This document shows positions 38,051-55,131 of a stretch of 64,000 bases of DNA, one piece after another. The notes beneath the pieces were generated by a model that had not been told where the DNA came from, did no database searches, and worked only from the letters and a program-made list of their open reading frames with translations. Both the position numbers and the translations under genes were made by a program. How positions within the stretch are numbered: position 1 is the stretch's first letter; every line of letters begins with the position of its first letter. Source of the stretch: JAICYJ01 sp963737445. Lineage in GTDB: Bacteria; Actinomycetota; Thermoleophilia; Gaiellales; JAICJC01. The stretch lies in assembly GCA_963737445.1 (NCBI GenBank), contig CAVTSO010000007.1, forward strand, positions 186,001 through 250,000, given 5' to 3'.

Positions 38051-38708
38051 TCGACCGGCCAACCCACGCGTCCACGTCGTAGCCGCGCTGCTCCCAGAAG
38101 CCCTCTTCCAGCTTCGGCACCAGGTCGATCCGCGTCAGCCACTTGACGCCCTTATAGCCGTACATCTCCGGGATCACCAGCCGCATCGGCGCGCCGTGGG
38201 CCTGCGTCAGCGGCTGGCTGTCCATCCCATGCGCCAGCATCACGTTCGGCATCGTCGTTTGCTTCATCGACAGCGAGTCGACATAGGGCTGCTCCAGCGA
38301 GATGAAGTTGGCGTACTTCGCCTCGGGCGTCGGCTTTGCCCGGTCCCACAGTTCCTGCAGCCGCACGCCCTGCCAGTGCACGCCGCCCACCGTCCACCCG
38401 GTGACGCAGTGGAAGTCGGTCGTCTGTCGCGCCTGCGGTAGCGCCATCACCTCGTCCCAGGAAAACGACAGCGGGTGCTCGACCGCGCCTGTAACCTGCA
38501 GCCGGTAGGTGGCCGGGTCGAAGGTCGGCCACGGCGGGTTGACCGAGTAGATGCGCCACCCGTCCGGCACCAGCGACCGCACCGCGTTGGGCACCACCGC
38601 ACCCAGGGGCGAGGCCAGGCGGGACGCGCGGCCGCCCACGAACAGGCCAGCGACGCCGGCGCCGACAACGCCCAGAAACACGCTTCGTCCCATCCTCAAG
38701 TCATGCAT
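38040..38708 (-). CDS. molybdopterin-dependent oxidoreductase (SUOX/MsrP-like fold)
   Basis: A 222-residue protein of the sulfite-oxidase molybdopterin superfamily. The molybdenum-ligand cysteine lies in TTDFHCVTGWTVGGVHWQGV, and later FISLEQPY, HGAPMRLVIPEMYGYKGVKWL and IDLVPKLEEGFWEQRGYD complete the fold. The N-terminus (MGRSVFLGVVGAGVAGLFVGG) is hydrophobic, implying export or anchoring; a clear twin-arginine motif is not seen. ATG at 38708 or 38693 may start it. Coupled to a cytochrome b gene, it probably acts as a membrane-attached reductase or oxidase of an S- or N-oxide-type substrate. Confidence 0.87.
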   Translation of the reverse strand: MHDLRMGRSVFLGVVGAGVAGLFVGGRASRLASPLGAVVPNAVRSLVPDGWRIYSVNPPWPTFDPATYRLQVTGAVEHPLSFSWDEVMALPQARQTTDFHCVTGWTVGGVHWQGVRLQELWDRAKPTPEAKYANFISLEQPYVDSLSMKQTTMPNVMLAHGMDSQPLTQAHGAPMRLVIPEMYGYKGVKWLTRIDLVPKLEEGFWEQRGYDVDAWVGRSNGY

Positions 38709-38771
38709 GTCATCTCAGTATCGTCCTTCGTCCGGAACGTGACGGATGGATTGCCACGATTCCAACCCGGC

Positions 38772-39167
38772 TCACATCTCGGTCAGGTGCGTGCCGATCG
38801 CGACCGCCGCCAGGCTCAGCACCAGCATGGTCGCCGACAGCCACAGCCGGCGCTCCCGCGAGGCCGTCAGCGCGTGCCCTGCGAACGCCGCCAGCACCAG
38901 CGCCCAGATCACCAATTTCGCCGTCACCCAGTCGCGCTCACTCTCCGGCACCTGGTGCGAGGCCAGCGCGATGCCGCTCGCGAGCAGCGCCGGCAGCGTG
39001 ATCACGGCCACGATGCCGAGCCGCATCCCCGCCGTGCGCGCGACCGTGCGGAACTGCTCGGCCTCCAGCTGCCGGCGCAGCACGGGGAACAGCATGAACA
39101 GCGTCAGCTGCACGCCCACCCAGGCGATCGCCGACAGCACGTGCACGAAGCGGATGGCTGTCCACAC
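38772..39167 (-). CDS. four-helix membrane protein (CopD/DUF2269-like)
   Basis: A 131-residue membrane protein with four hydrophobic segments: RFVHVLSAIAWVGVQLTLFMLF; MRLGIVAVITLPALLASGIAL; LVIWALVLAAFAGHALTA; and LSATMLVLSLAAVAIGTHL. The first-helix pattern H-V-L-S-A-I-A-W-V-G is common in CopD-like and related haem-associated membrane proteins. GTG at 39167 is chosen. It is divergent from lhr with 42 bases between starts and lies 63 bases upstream of the molybdopterin gene on the same strand. Function unknown. Confidence 0.7.
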   Translation of the reverse strand: MWTAIRFVHVLSAIAWVGVQLTLFMLFPVLRRQLEAEQFRTVARTAGMRLGIVAVITLPALLASGIALASHQVPESERDWVTAKLVIWALVLAAFAGHALTASRERRLWLSATMLVLSLAAVAIGTHLTEM

Positions 39168-39209
39168 GCCCGGCACGCTATCGCGGGCGCCCGGGAGTAG
39201 ATTGCAGGT

Positions 39210-43440
<4,231 letters not shown>

Positions 43441-43448
<8 letters not shown>

Positions 43449-44121
43449 GGGCCACTCGCTGGAGCTGGCCTCGCGGCGGCTGCGGCCGCTGGTCGGCGAG
43501 GTCGTCAGCGAAGGGCCCCTGAGCGGCGCCACCGTCACGGGCGTCGAGGCCCGCGGCAAGCACCTGCTGGTGCACGCCGACGACGGCCGCTCGCTGCACG
43601 CCCACCTGGGCCTGCACGGCAGCGTGCGGCTGGCCGCGCCCGGCGCCGGCCGCGGCCGCCACGTGCTGCGGACGGCCGCCGGGGACGCCGTCATCCGGGG
43701 CCGGCTGGAGGTCGTCCCTGCCGCCCGCTTGAGGCTGGCGCTGGGCCCCGATCTGCTCCGCGACTTCGACGACGCCGAGTTCCTCCGGCGCGTGCGGCTG
43801 GTTGACCGCCCCATAGGCGAGCTGCTGCTCGATCAGCGAGTTGTTGCCGGCGCTGGCAACATCGTCAAGAGCGAGGCGCTGTGGGAGTGCCGGATCGACC
43901 CGTTCGCGCTCGTGTCATCGCTCGATGACGATCGCCTGCTCGACCTGGCCGCGGTTGCCGCCCGCATGCTGCGCGACGGCGTCTCGGCCGGCGGCCGCCT
44001 GCCCGCCCGCGTCTACCGGGCCACGGGCCGGCCCTGCCCTCGCTGCGCGACGCCGATTCGAAGCGCGCCTCAGGGCGAGCAGCGGCGAACGACCTGGTGG
44101 TGTCCGGCATGTTGCTCGTGA
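43441..44121 (+). CDS. nei2: Fpg/Nei-family DNA glycosylase (Nei2-like)
   Basis: A 226-residue DNA glycosylase/AP-lyase. The N-terminus after removal of the initiator is PEGHSLELASRRL, with catalytic Pro and Glu. The helix-two-turn-helix region is DQRVVAGAGNIVKSEALWECRIDP, and a C-terminal zinc finger has ligands in CPRCATP and WWCPACC. GTG at 43441 overlaps the lhr stop; the lhr-nei2 pairing is also known from mycobacteria. It excises oxidised bases from DNA. Confidence 0.9.
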
Positions 44122-45023
44122 GGCGCCGGACGCCGCACGCGCAGGTGGCCGACCGCGCCCGCGGCGTCATGCTCGGCCTCGCTGTCGGCGATGCGCTGGG
44201 CGCGGCGCTGGAGTGGGATCACCCCGAGCAGATCGTCGCCCGCTACGGCGGCCCGCTGCGCGACATGGTCGCCTCGCGAACGTGGTCGCTGGGCGAGTGG
44301 ACGGACGACACCGCGATGGCGCTGAGGCTGGCCGAGAGCATGGCCGACCGCGGCGCCTACGACGAGGACGACGTGCTGGCCCGCTACCTGGTGTGGGCGC
44401 GCTCCTCGCCCAAGGACATCGGCGCCACCGTCAGCCACGCGCTGGCCCGTGCCAGCACGCCCGACGCGGCGCGCGCCGCAGCCGCCGACTACCACTCCCG
44501 CTCGGGCGGCCACAGCGCCGGTAACGGCTCACTCATGCGCACCGCACCGATCGCGATCCGCTACCGCGGCGACACCGGCGCGATCGAGCGCATCTCCCGG
44601 CTCGACTCGTCGCTGACCCACCATGACGAGCTGGCGGGCGATGCCTGTGCGCTGTTCAACCTGACGATCGCGGCACTCCTGCAGGACCGCCGCCCGCCCT
44701 CGTCCAGCTCGCAGGTCGGGCAGGCCGCTGCGGCCGCGGCCACCCTCACGGCCGGCGACCTGCTGGATCCCGTGCAGCGGCAGATCGGGTACGTGATGAC
44801 GGCCCTGCAGGTGGCCTTCTGGGCGGCCATGACGGCGCCCAGCTTCGAACAGGCGGTGGTGGACGCCGCCAACCTGGGCGGCGACGCCGACACCAACGCG
44901 GCCATCACGGGGGCGCTGGCGGGCGCTCGCTTCGGTGCCGAGGCGATCCCGGAGCGCTGGCTGGAGCCGCTGCACGACCGCGAGCACATCTCGGGGCTGG
45001 CGACGCGGCTGCTCCGCGAGTAG
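44097..45023 (+). CDS. ADP-ribosylglycohydrolase family protein
   Basis: A 308-residue protein of the DraG/ARH fold, which removes ADP-ribose from proteins, nucleic acids or small molecules using two Mg ions. Landmarks are GLAVGDALGAALEW, WSLGEWTDDTAMALRLA (metal ligands), GGHSAGNGSLMRTAPIA and the C-terminal NLGGDADTNAAITGALAGA. GTG at 44097 overlaps the end of nei2 by 25 bases; ATG at 44109 is a shorter alternative. Its position after lhr and nei2 suggests reversal of DNA or DNA-repair-protein ADP-ribosylation, but this is inference. Confidence 0.88.
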   Translation: MVSGMLLVRRRTPHAQVADRARGVMLGLAVGDALGAALEWDHPEQIVARYGGPLRDMVASRTWSLGEWTDDTAMALRLAESMADRGAYDEDDVLARYLVWARSSPKDIGATVSHALARASTPDAARAAAADYHSRSGGHSAGNGSLMRTAPIAIRYRGDTGAIERISRLDSSLTHHDELAGDACALFNLTIAALLQDRRPPSSSSQVGQAAAAAATLTAGDLLDPVQRQIGYVMTALQVAFWAAMTAPSFEQAVVDAANLGGDADTNAAITGALAGARFGAEAIPERWLEPLHDREHISGLATRLLRE

Positions 45024-45053
45024 ATCGTCCAGCCACGGGGTATCCTGGGCCGG

Positions 45054-46040
45054 ATGCCGCACGCCCCCGACCGGAACCTGGCCCTCGAGCTCGTGCGCGT
45101 GACCGAGGCCGCTGCGCTGGCGGCGTCGCGCTGGGTCGGCGCCGGCGACAAGATCGCCGCCGACCAGGCCGCCGTCGACGCCATGCGCCACATGCTCGCC
45201 ACCGTCGAGATGGACGGCGTCGTCGTGATCGGCGAGGGCGAGAAGGACGAGGCGCCGATGCTGTTCAACGGCGAGCGGATTGGCGCCGGCACCGGCGTGG
45301 AGGTGGACGTCGCGGTCGATCCGCTGGAGGGCACCGAGCTGTGCGCGCGCGGGCAGCCGAACGCGCTGGCCGTGGTCGCGGCCTCGGAGCAGGGCACCAT
45401 GTTTGACCCCGGCCCCTGCGTCTACATGGAGAAGCTGGCCTGCGGCCCCGAGGTCGACGACGAGCTCGACCTGAACGCGCCGATCGAGGAGACGCTGGAG
45501 GCCGTCGCCCGCGCGAAGCGGGTGCGTCCGCGCGACCTGATGGTGGTGATCCTCGACCGGCCGCGCCACGACGAGATGGTGAAGCGGATCCGCGCCGTCG
45601 GCACCCGCATCCGCTTCATCCCGCACGGGGACGTGTCCGGCGCGCTGATGGCGGCCAGCCCAGACACCGGCATCGACCTGCTGTGGGGCATCGGCGGCAC
45701 GCCCGAGGGCGTGCTCTCGGCCGCCGCCTTCAAGTGCCTGGGCGGCCAGTTCCAGGGAAAGCTGTGGCCACGTGACGACGCCGAGCGCCAGGCCGCGGTC
45801 GAGGCCGGCTACGACCTCGACCGGGTGCTGCTGCTGGACGATCTTGTCCGGGGTAACAACACGTTCTTCGCGGCCACGGGGGTGACCGACGGTGACCTGC
45901 TGCGCGGCGTCCGCTACCAGCACGGCGGTGCACGCACGCACTCGCTCGTGATGCGCTCCAAGTCGGGCACCGTGCGCACACTGCAGGCCACGCACAGCAT
46001 GGAGAAACTGGGCGAGCTGGCCGGCACCCGCTACGACTGA
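45054..46040 (+). CDS. glpX: class II fructose-1,6-bisphosphatase
   Basis: A 328-residue GlpX enzyme that hydrolyses fructose 1,6-bisphosphate in gluconeogenesis. Diagnostic segments are VVIGEGEKDEAPMLFNGE, VDVAVDPLEGTELCARG (metal site), SGALMAASPDTGIDLLWGIGGTPEGVL and GGQFQGKLWPRD. It is full length and intact, starting at ATG 45054, 30 bases after the ADP-ribosylglycohydrolase. Confidence 0.95.
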   Translation: MPHAPDRNLALELVRVTEAAALAASRWVGAGDKIAADQAAVDAMRHMLATVEMDGVVVIGEGEKDEAPMLFNGERIGAGTGVEVDVAVDPLEGTELCARGQPNALAVVAASEQGTMFDPGPCVYMEKLACGPEVDDELDLNAPIEETLEAVARAKRVRPRDLMVVILDRPRHDEMVKRIRAVGTRIRFIPHGDVSGALMAASPDTGIDLLWGIGGTPEGVLSAAAFKCLGGQFQGKLWPRDDAERQAAVEAGYDLDRVLLLDDLVRGNNTFFAATGVTDGDLLRGVRYQHGGARTHSLVMRSKSGTVRTLQATHSMEKLGELAGTRYD

Positions 46041-46125
46041 CCGCAGCCCATGTGCGCGGCTTCGCGTCCCGCCCCTCCCCGCCATCGGTAGAATGGCCGG
46101 CATCCAGTCGCCCCAAGGAGCGCCC

Positions 46126-46377
46126 GTGCGAGATTACACGCCTGAGTACGAGTCATTCCAAGACGACGCGCTGGCTGTGCTCAGCGGCGCCGCCGTGACC
46201 GTCGCGGTAACCGGCTTCTGGTGGAAGCCCGTGTACGCGGGGCCGATCGCCCTCGCGATCGCCGTGATCGCCTACTTCCTGACGCCGCGGGCGCGCGGCG
46301 GCACGATCATCGCCGTCGCTGTGATCACGCTGGTCGCCATGCTCGGCCGCTGGATCGCGAACTACCCGGTCGTCTAG
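46126..46377 (+). CDS. 83-aa two-helix membrane protein
   Basis: GTG at 46126 follows AAGGAG (46115-46120) with five bases of spacing, which favours it over the ATG at 46093. The product begins VRDYTPEYESFQDDA and has two hydrophobic segments, VLSGAAVTVAVTGFW and YAGPIALAIAVIAYFL, then TIIAVAVITLVAMLG near the C-terminus. No family is recognised beyond a small conserved membrane protein type in actinobacteria. It lies 85 bases after glpX. Confidence 0.65.
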   Translation: MRDYTPEYESFQDDALAVLSGAAVTVAVTGFWWKPVYAGPIALAIAVIAYFLTPRARGGTIIAVAVITLVAMLGRWIANYPVV

Positions 46378-46382
46378 AACTA

Positions 46383-46670
46383 TCAGCCGGCCTCGGCCGG
46401 CGGCAGGATCGCCAGGCCGTTGGCAATCGCGCGGTCGCCACCGCGATGGAACACCAGGTCGACGCTGTGCTCGGTCCTGTAGCGGCCCCAGAACATCAGC
46501 CGCGCGTAGCTCCTGGCGGTCATCCTGCGCGGCGGCACTAACTCGTCGGCGAACACCAGGTCCGCGCCGCGCACCTCGAAGTCGACTCCCTCCTGCTTCG
46601 GGACGCCGTTCACGAACACCTGGAAGGGGCGTTCTGCATTGGCCGGCAGAGGAACTCGTGAACCGTTCAT
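46383..46670 (-). CDS. conserved hypothetical protein, 95 aa
   Basis: Starting from ATG 46670, the product reads MNGSRVPLPANAERPFQVFVNG then VDFEVRGADLVFADELVPPR and YARLMFWGRYRTEHSVDLVFHR. The mixed strand pattern suggests a small beta-rich domain; no function is recognised. The open frame extends to 46736, but that would overlap the start of aconitase. It is divergent from aconitase with 56 bases between starts and its stop is six bases past the converging membrane protein gene. Confidence 0.6.
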   Translation of the reverse strand: MNGSRVPLPANAERPFQVFVNGVPKQEGVDFEVRGADLVFADELVPPRRMTARSYARLMFWGRYRTEHSVDLVFHRGGDRAIANGLAILPPAEAG

Positions 46671-46726
46671 GCAACGTCCCGCGGTTCGGGGGAGAGGGAT
46701 CAGGGGTATCTTGATACCGTTCGGCC

Positions 46727-49312
<2,586 letters not shown>

Positions 49313-49348
49313 GTGCGGGGCTGCGGATTCACCCGTTCGGGGGACTGA

Positions 49349-49368
49349 CCGGGCGCGGCAGCGCCCGG
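49349..49368 (+). terminator. GC-rich hairpin after acnA
   Basis: CCGGGCGC and GCGCCCGG form a perfect eight-pair stem around GGCA, 37 bases after the acnA stop and 12 bases before the next start. There is no T tract. It may terminate acnA or sit in the leader of the following gene. Confidence 0.5.
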
Positions 49369-49379
49369 ATGGTGGAGCC

Positions 49380-50453
49380 ATGACTCGAACGCTCCGCATC
49401 ACCGCAACCCTCTTCGCCGCCGTGCTGCTGACGACCGGCACCCAGGTGGCCTCCGCCTCGCAGCGCCTGGCGGCCGGGACACTCGTCCCCAACATCGCGC
49501 CCACCGCCACGCTGACAGTCTCGCCCACGCAGACAACGGCGCCGGTCGGCGCCTCGATCGACCTGTCCGGCCACCTCACCCTGTCCGACGGCGCCGGCCT
49601 CACCGGCCACACGATCCACCTGCTGGAAACTGCTCCGGGCGGCGTCGAGACCGACGTCGGAACCGCCAGCACCAACGTCTTCGGCGCCTTCTACTTCGCG
49701 GTGCCCAACACGCTCACCCCGGCCGGCCACTGGAGCTTCCGCGCGACCTTCGACGGCGAGTCGACGTATCTGCCGACCGACGCCTCGACCGGCGTCGACG
49801 TCGGCAACCCGCCGCCCTCGCTGACGCTCGGCACCAGCGCCGCGACCATCCTGATCGGCGGACACGTCACGGTGACCGCAACGCTCGGCGCCTGGCACTC
49901 GAACGACCAGGTCTCGATCTACGGCACCACCGGCGGCGGTCCCAAGCAGCTCGTGGGCAGCGGCGCGGTGAACTCCAGCGGAATCTTCGCGGTCAGCCTG
50001 TCGCCGACCCACAACACCGTCTACAGCGCGAGCTGGGCGGGCGATGACACCTACCTGCCGGCGACCAGCGCGTCGAAGCCGGTGTCCGTGCGCGCGAAGC
50101 TGGCGATCGCGCAGGCGGGCTACTACCGCAGCTCCCACGGGGTGCGGCTGTACCACTACCACGCCAGCTGCTGGACTCGCTCCACGCACTGCCCGCGCTT
50201 CACCGCGGGGCTGCTGCCCGTCATGGCCGGGAAGGGCATCCTGTTCACCCTCCAGCGGCGCAGCTCCGGCCACTGGCGGACGGTGACGACCGGCACCGTC
50301 GGCACCAACGTGAACGGTTTGGCGGCCGCCATCTACCGCTACCGCGGCACCGTCCTGATCGGCAAGACCATGCGCGTCAAGGCCAGCTGGGCCGGCGACT
50401 CCGGCAACCTCGGCGGCCAGTCCAAGTGGACGTCGTTCCGGCTCACCAGCTGA
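49380..50453 (+). CDS. secreted protein with Ig-like repeats
   Basis: A 357-residue exported protein. ATG at 49380 follows GGTGGAG; the signal peptide is RTLRITATLFAAVLLTTGTQVASA. Two similar Ig-like beta-sandwich domains follow (ATLTVSPTQTTAPVGASIDLSG... and LTLGTSAATILIGGHVTVTATL...), each ending in a W-x-F/A-x-F/W-x-G-D/E-x-T-Y-L-P turn. A third related domain has two cysteines (CWTRSTHC) and ends WAGDSGNLGGQSKW. Such domains usually mediate surface or extracellular adhesion; no enzyme motif is seen. Confidence 0.8.
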   Translation: MTRTLRITATLFAAVLLTTGTQVASASQRLAAGTLVPNIAPTATLTVSPTQTTAPVGASIDLSGHLTLSDGAGLTGHTIHLLETAPGGVETDVGTASTNVFGAFYFAVPNTLTPAGHWSFRATFDGESTYLPTDASTGVDVGNPPPSLTLGTSAATILIGGHVTVTATLGAWHSNDQVSIYGTTGGGPKQLVGSGAVNSSGIFAVSLSPTHNTVYSASWAGDDTYLPATSASKPVSVRAKLAIAQAGYYRSSHGVRLYHYHASCWTRSTHCPRFTAGLLPVMAGKGILFTLQRRSSGHWRTVTTGTVGTNVNGLAAAIYRYRGTVLIGKTMRVKASWAGDSGNLGGQSKWTSFRLTS

Positions 50454-50491
50454 ACCGGGGCAGCGCGGCGCCCAGGCGGTAGTCTGCGGGC

Positions 50492-51925
50492 GTGAGCCTG
50501 CTCGCCGACCTGGGCCGCGCCGTCGGCGCCGACCACCTGATCACCGACCCGGTCGCGCTGCGCACGTACCAGTCCGACGGCCTCACCGGCTACCGGGCCC
50601 AGCCGCTGGCGGTGGCGCTGCCCGGCAGAACGTCCGAGGTGGTGGCCGCGGTCTCGGCCTGCGAACGCCACGGCGTGCCGTTCGTGGCGCGCGGCGCGGG
50701 TACCGGGCTTTCGGGCGGGTCGGTGCCGGTGGCGGAGGGGATCGTGATCGGCCTCTCGCGGATGCGCGCGATCCTCGATGTGGACGTGCCCAACCGCCGC
50801 GTGCGGTTGCAACCCGGGGTCACCAACCTGGAGGTGACGCAGGCGGTGGCGCCGCACGGGCTCTACTACGCGCCGGATCCGTCCAGCCAGCAGGTCTGCA
50901 CGATCGGCGGCAACGTGGCCGAGAACTCGGGCGGCGCCCACTGCCTCAAGTACGGGTTCACGACCAACCACGTGCTGGAGGCGGACGTGGTGCTGGCCGG
51001 CGGTGAGCTGGTGCGGCTGAGCGACAGTGACAGCCTCGATCTGCTGGGCGCCGTGGTCGGCTCGGAGGGCACGCTGGGCGTGGTCACCGAGGTGGTTGTG
51101 CGGGTGCTGCCGCGGCCGCAGCGAGTGGAGACGCTGCTGGCCGCGTTCGCGGACACCGACGAGGCGGGCGAGGCGGTGTCGGCGATCATCGCCGCGGGCA
51201 TCATCCCGGCGGCGATCGAGATGATGGACGCGCTCACGATCGCGGCTGCCGAGGCGGCGGTGCACGCGGGGCTGCCGCTGGACGCGGGAGCGGTGCTGCT
51301 GGTCGAGCTGGACGGGCCGGCGCTCGAGGTAGAGCAGCTGCTGGCCGAGACCGTGCAGCTGTGCCGCGCGGCCGGCGCGCGCGACGTGCGCCAGGCCGGC
51401 GACGAGGCGGAGCGGGCCGGGTTCTGGCGGGGGCGCAAGGCGGCGTTCGCGGCGATGGGCCGGATCAGTCCTCACTACTACGTGCAGGACGGGGTGGTGC
51501 CGCGGACGCGGCTGCCCGAGACGCTGCGGAGGATCGAGCGGCTGTCGGAGCAGTACGGGCTGCGGGTCGGAAACGTGTTCCACGCCGGGGACGGCAACCT
51601 GCATCCGCTGGTCCTGTACGACGCGTCCGTCGAGGGCGAGCCGGCGCTGGCCGAGGAGCTGGCCTCCGAGATCCTGAACGCATGCGTGGAGGCGGGCGGC
51701 TCGCTCACCGGCGAACACGGGATCGGGCTGGACAAGGCCCGGCACATGGGCAAGATGTTCTCGGAGGCCGATCTCGACGCGATGAACCGGCTGCGCTGCG
51801 GGTTCGATCCGAACGGGCGCTGCAACCCGGGCAAGGTGTTCCCGACTCCGCGGTTGTGCGGCGAGGTGCCCGGCCACTACCGCGAGCACCCGCTGGAGCG
51901 CGAGGGGGTGGCGGAGCGGTGGTGA
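50492..51925 (+). CDS. glcD: glycolate oxidase subunit GlcD (FAD-linked oxidase)
   Basis: A 477-residue FAD-binding subunit that oxidises glycolate (or D-lactate) to the 2-oxoacid. The FAD-site segments are FVARGAGTGLSGGSVPV, YYAPDPSSQQVCTIGGNVAENSGG and VGSEGTLGVVTEV; the C-terminal cap has GNVFHAGDGNLHPL and GEHGIGLDKARHM. GTG at 50492 is the start. Its stop overlaps glcE as GTGA. Confidence 0.93.
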   Translation: MSLLADLGRAVGADHLITDPVALRTYQSDGLTGYRAQPLAVALPGRTSEVVAAVSACERHGVPFVARGAGTGLSGGSVPVAEGIVIGLSRMRAILDVDVPNRRVRLQPGVTNLEVTQAVAPHGLYYAPDPSSQQVCTIGGNVAENSGGAHCLKYGFTTNHVLEADVVLAGGELVRLSDSDSLDLLGAVVGSEGTLGVVTEVVVRVLPRPQRVETLLAAFADTDEAGEAVSAIIAAGIIPAAIEMMDALTIAAAEAAVHAGLPLDAGAVLLVELDGPALEVEQLLAETVQLCRAAGARDVRQAGDEAERAGFWRGRKAAFAAMGRISPHYYVQDGVVPRTRLPETLRRIERLSEQYGLRVGNVFHAGDGNLHPLVLYDASVEGEPALAEELASEILNACVEAGGSLTGEHGIGLDKARHMGKMFSEADLDAMNRLRCGFDPNGRCNPGKVFPTPRLCGEVPGHYREHPLEREGVAERW

Positions 51926-52682
51926 TCGAGCACGAGGCGGGCGACCTGACGTGCACGGTCGAGGCACAGACGCCGATGGTGGAGCTGCAGGCGGCGCTGG
52001 CCGGCGCAGGCCAGATGCTCGCGCTGGATCCGCCCGGCGACCGGCGGCTGACGGTGGGCGACGTGTTCGACCGCGGCCTGTTCGGGCCGCGGGCGCACCG
52101 CTACGGGCGGCCGCGCGACCTGATCCTGGGCATCCGGGCCCGGCTGCCGGGCGGGGAGGAGATCCGCGGCGGCGGCAAGGTGGTCAAGAACGTGGCCGGC
52201 TACGATCTGCCCAAGCTCTTCACCGGGGCGGAGGGGAGGCTGGGCCGGTTGCTGGAGCTGACCCTGCGTCTGCACCCGCTGCCCGCGCGGACGTGCACGC
52301 TGGTGACGGCGACACAGGATGCGACGGTGTTCGAGCCGCTGGCGCCGGCCTGTGTCGACTACCGCTGGGCGCAGGAGCGGCTGCTGGTGCGGTTCGAGGG
52401 GCCGGTGGCCGACCGGCTGGCCGAGGAGGCGCTGGCGCTCGCGGGCGGGGAGCTGGTGGGGCAGGACGAGCAGTTGTGGGATGAGCAACGGGGGCTGCAG
52501 GCCGGGCTGCACCTGCACCGCTGCCTGCCGGCGGACTGCCCGCAGCGTGTGGCGGAGCTGCGCGATGCAGGAGCGACAGCCGTGGTCGGGCGCTGGGCGC
52601 GGGGCTGGCTGTTCGCGGACATGCCGGCGCCGGAGCGGGAGCTGAGCCCGCTCGAGCAGCGGGTGATCGCGAGGTTCGCGGC

Positions 52683-52686
<4 letters not shown>
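51922..52686 (+). CDS. glcE: glycolate oxidase subunit GlcE
   Basis: A 254-residue FAD-binding partner of GlcD. It shows LALDPPGDRRLTVGDVFDRGLFGPRAHRYG, the family segment EIRGGGKVVKNVAGYDLPKLFTG and GRLGRLLELTLRLHPLP. GTG at 51922 (or the tandem GTG at 51919) overlaps glcD; the stop overlaps glcF as GTGA. The C-terminal half is short and divergent, as usual for GlcE. Confidence 0.92.
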
Positions 52687-53858
<1,172 letters not shown>

Positions 53859-54134
53859 CCCGCACCATTCCGCAACGGCCTCGTCACAGGTGCCGGCACC
53901 GGCCCGGGCTCCCCGAGGGTCACGGATCAGTCGCGCCGGTGCCCCTGACCTGGCTCAGACCTGTGCCCCGGCCCGATGCGGTGTTTGACTCCAATAATTC
54001 GCGGCGGCAGCGAATCCGGCTCAACCATCCAGTTCGCGGCACATGCCACGAGTAACGACCCGTCACGATTGCGCGCTGAAATGCCACGGCGGCTGAGGCG
54101 GGGTCTGACCCCTGAGCGGGCGGCCAGGACGCGC
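53859..54134. other. intergenic region with short palindromic repeats
   Basis: No gene is seen between glcF and the converging methyltransferase. The stretch holds the palindrome GGGGTCTGACCCC at 54100-54112, a CGGTGTTTGACTC box at 53979-53991 whose reverse complement recurs at 62406-62418, and a GGTGCCGGCACC palindrome near 53888. These resemble REP-type intergenic repeats. Confidence 0.5.
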
Positions 54135-54920
54135 CTAGTGCTTACGGGTCAGATACACATACGTGACGAAGGGGAGGTCCAGCGGCGCGTCGCCGGCGTG
54201 GTTGCGCACGATCTGTGACAGGTCGCGGCCCAGCAGTTCGCGGTCGGCCTCCGGCAGCGCGGCGACGAAGCTCCACGACAGCACCAGCTGCACGATCTGA
54301 TCGGCGTCGACCGTGATCGGGTGCGAGAACTCGCGGTGCTCGAGCGGCGTGAACAGATCGTTCCCCGCGAAGGCCTCCTGCCAGCGCAGCGTGTGCGGCC
54401 GGTTCTGGGGTCGCACGTCCGGCGCCGGCACCTCGCGCAGCCGCGCCTCGAACTCATCGGCCCAGGTGGCCCGGTCGTGCCAGCTGACGTGGTGCCACAG
54501 CAGCGCCAGGCCGCCGGCCGGCCGCAGCACGCGGTGGATCTCAGGCAGCGCGCGGGCTCCGTCAAACCAGTGGAACGCCTCACCCACGAACACGGCATCG
54601 ACCGACCCGTCGCCCATCGGGACCTGCTCGGCCGTGCCGTCCAGCAGCGTCGCCTCCGGTGCCCGCGCCGCCAGCAGCCGTCGCATCCCGGCCAGCGGTT
54701 CGACCGCTATCAGCAGACCGGCTCGCGGCGCCAGCGCCTGTGACAGCTTTCCGGTGCCGGCCGCCAGGTCGAGCACGATCGAGCCGCCGTCCAGCCCCAG
54801 TTCCCGGAAGGCCCAGTCGAGCGGCTCGTCCTCGTAGCCCGGCCGGGCACGGTCGTAGCTGTCGGCGGACCCGCCGAACGCCTCCGCCAGCGGGTCGAGC
54901 CGTCTGCCCTCGCTGCCCAT
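54135..54920 (-). CDS. class I SAM-dependent methyltransferase
   Basis: A 261-residue methyltransferase of the Methyltransf_11/UbiE-like group. SAM-binding motif I is IVLDLAAGTGKLSQAL, followed by VEPLAGMRRLLAA (motif II acidic residue), the post-motif LLDGTAEQVPMGDGSVDAVFVGEAFHWFD and IHRVLRPAGGLALLWHH. ATG at 54920 starts it. The acceptor substrate is unknown. Confidence 0.88.
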   Translation of the reverse strand: MGSEGRRLDPLAEAFGGSADSYDRARPGYEDEPLDWAFRELGLDGGSIVLDLAAGTGKLSQALAPRAGLLIAVEPLAGMRRLLAARAPEATLLDGTAEQVPMGDGSVDAVFVGEAFHWFDGARALPEIHRVLRPAGGLALLWHHVSWHDRATWADEFEARLREVPAPDVRPQNRPHTLRWQEAFAGNDLFTPLEHREFSHPITVDADQIVQLVLSWSFVAALPEADRELLGRDLSQIVRNHAGDAPLDLPFVTYVYLTRKH

Positions 54921-54932
54921 CGGCGCCGCGGG

Positions 54933-55100
54933 CTACTCGTAATACCCGAGGCCGAACGCGATCGAGGCGAACGACACCGCCACCAGCAGGCCGATCCACT
55001 GGCCCGGCACGCCGTGGTACCCGGGGCCGGCCAGCACGGCGAGCGTGGCGACCACGATCCCGCCGCTGATCAACCACATGAAGAACCGCCCTGCGCTCAT
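54933..55100 (-). CDS. 55-aa two-helix membrane protein
   Basis: ATG at 55100 encodes MSAGRFFMWLISGGIVVATLAVL, then PGYHGVPGQWIGLLVAVSFASIAFGLGYYE and a TAG stop. Two hydrophobic helices flank a short glycine-rich turn. It lies 12 bases upstream of the methyltransferase on the same strand, suggesting co-transcription. No family recognised; the coherent hydrophobic pattern and spacing support it as real. Confidence 0.55.
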   Translation of the reverse strand: MSAGRFFMWLISGGIVVATLAVLAGPGYHGVPGQWIGLLVAVSFASIAFGLGYYE

Positions 55101-55131
55101 TCGGTTCGTGAATCTACCAGACCGACCCGGT

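Noticed and set aside
44529..46103. Minus-strand 524-codon frame opposite glpX and the ADP-ribosylglycohydrolase
   Set aside because: Antisense shadow of two well-supported genes with clear catalytic motifs on the plus strand.
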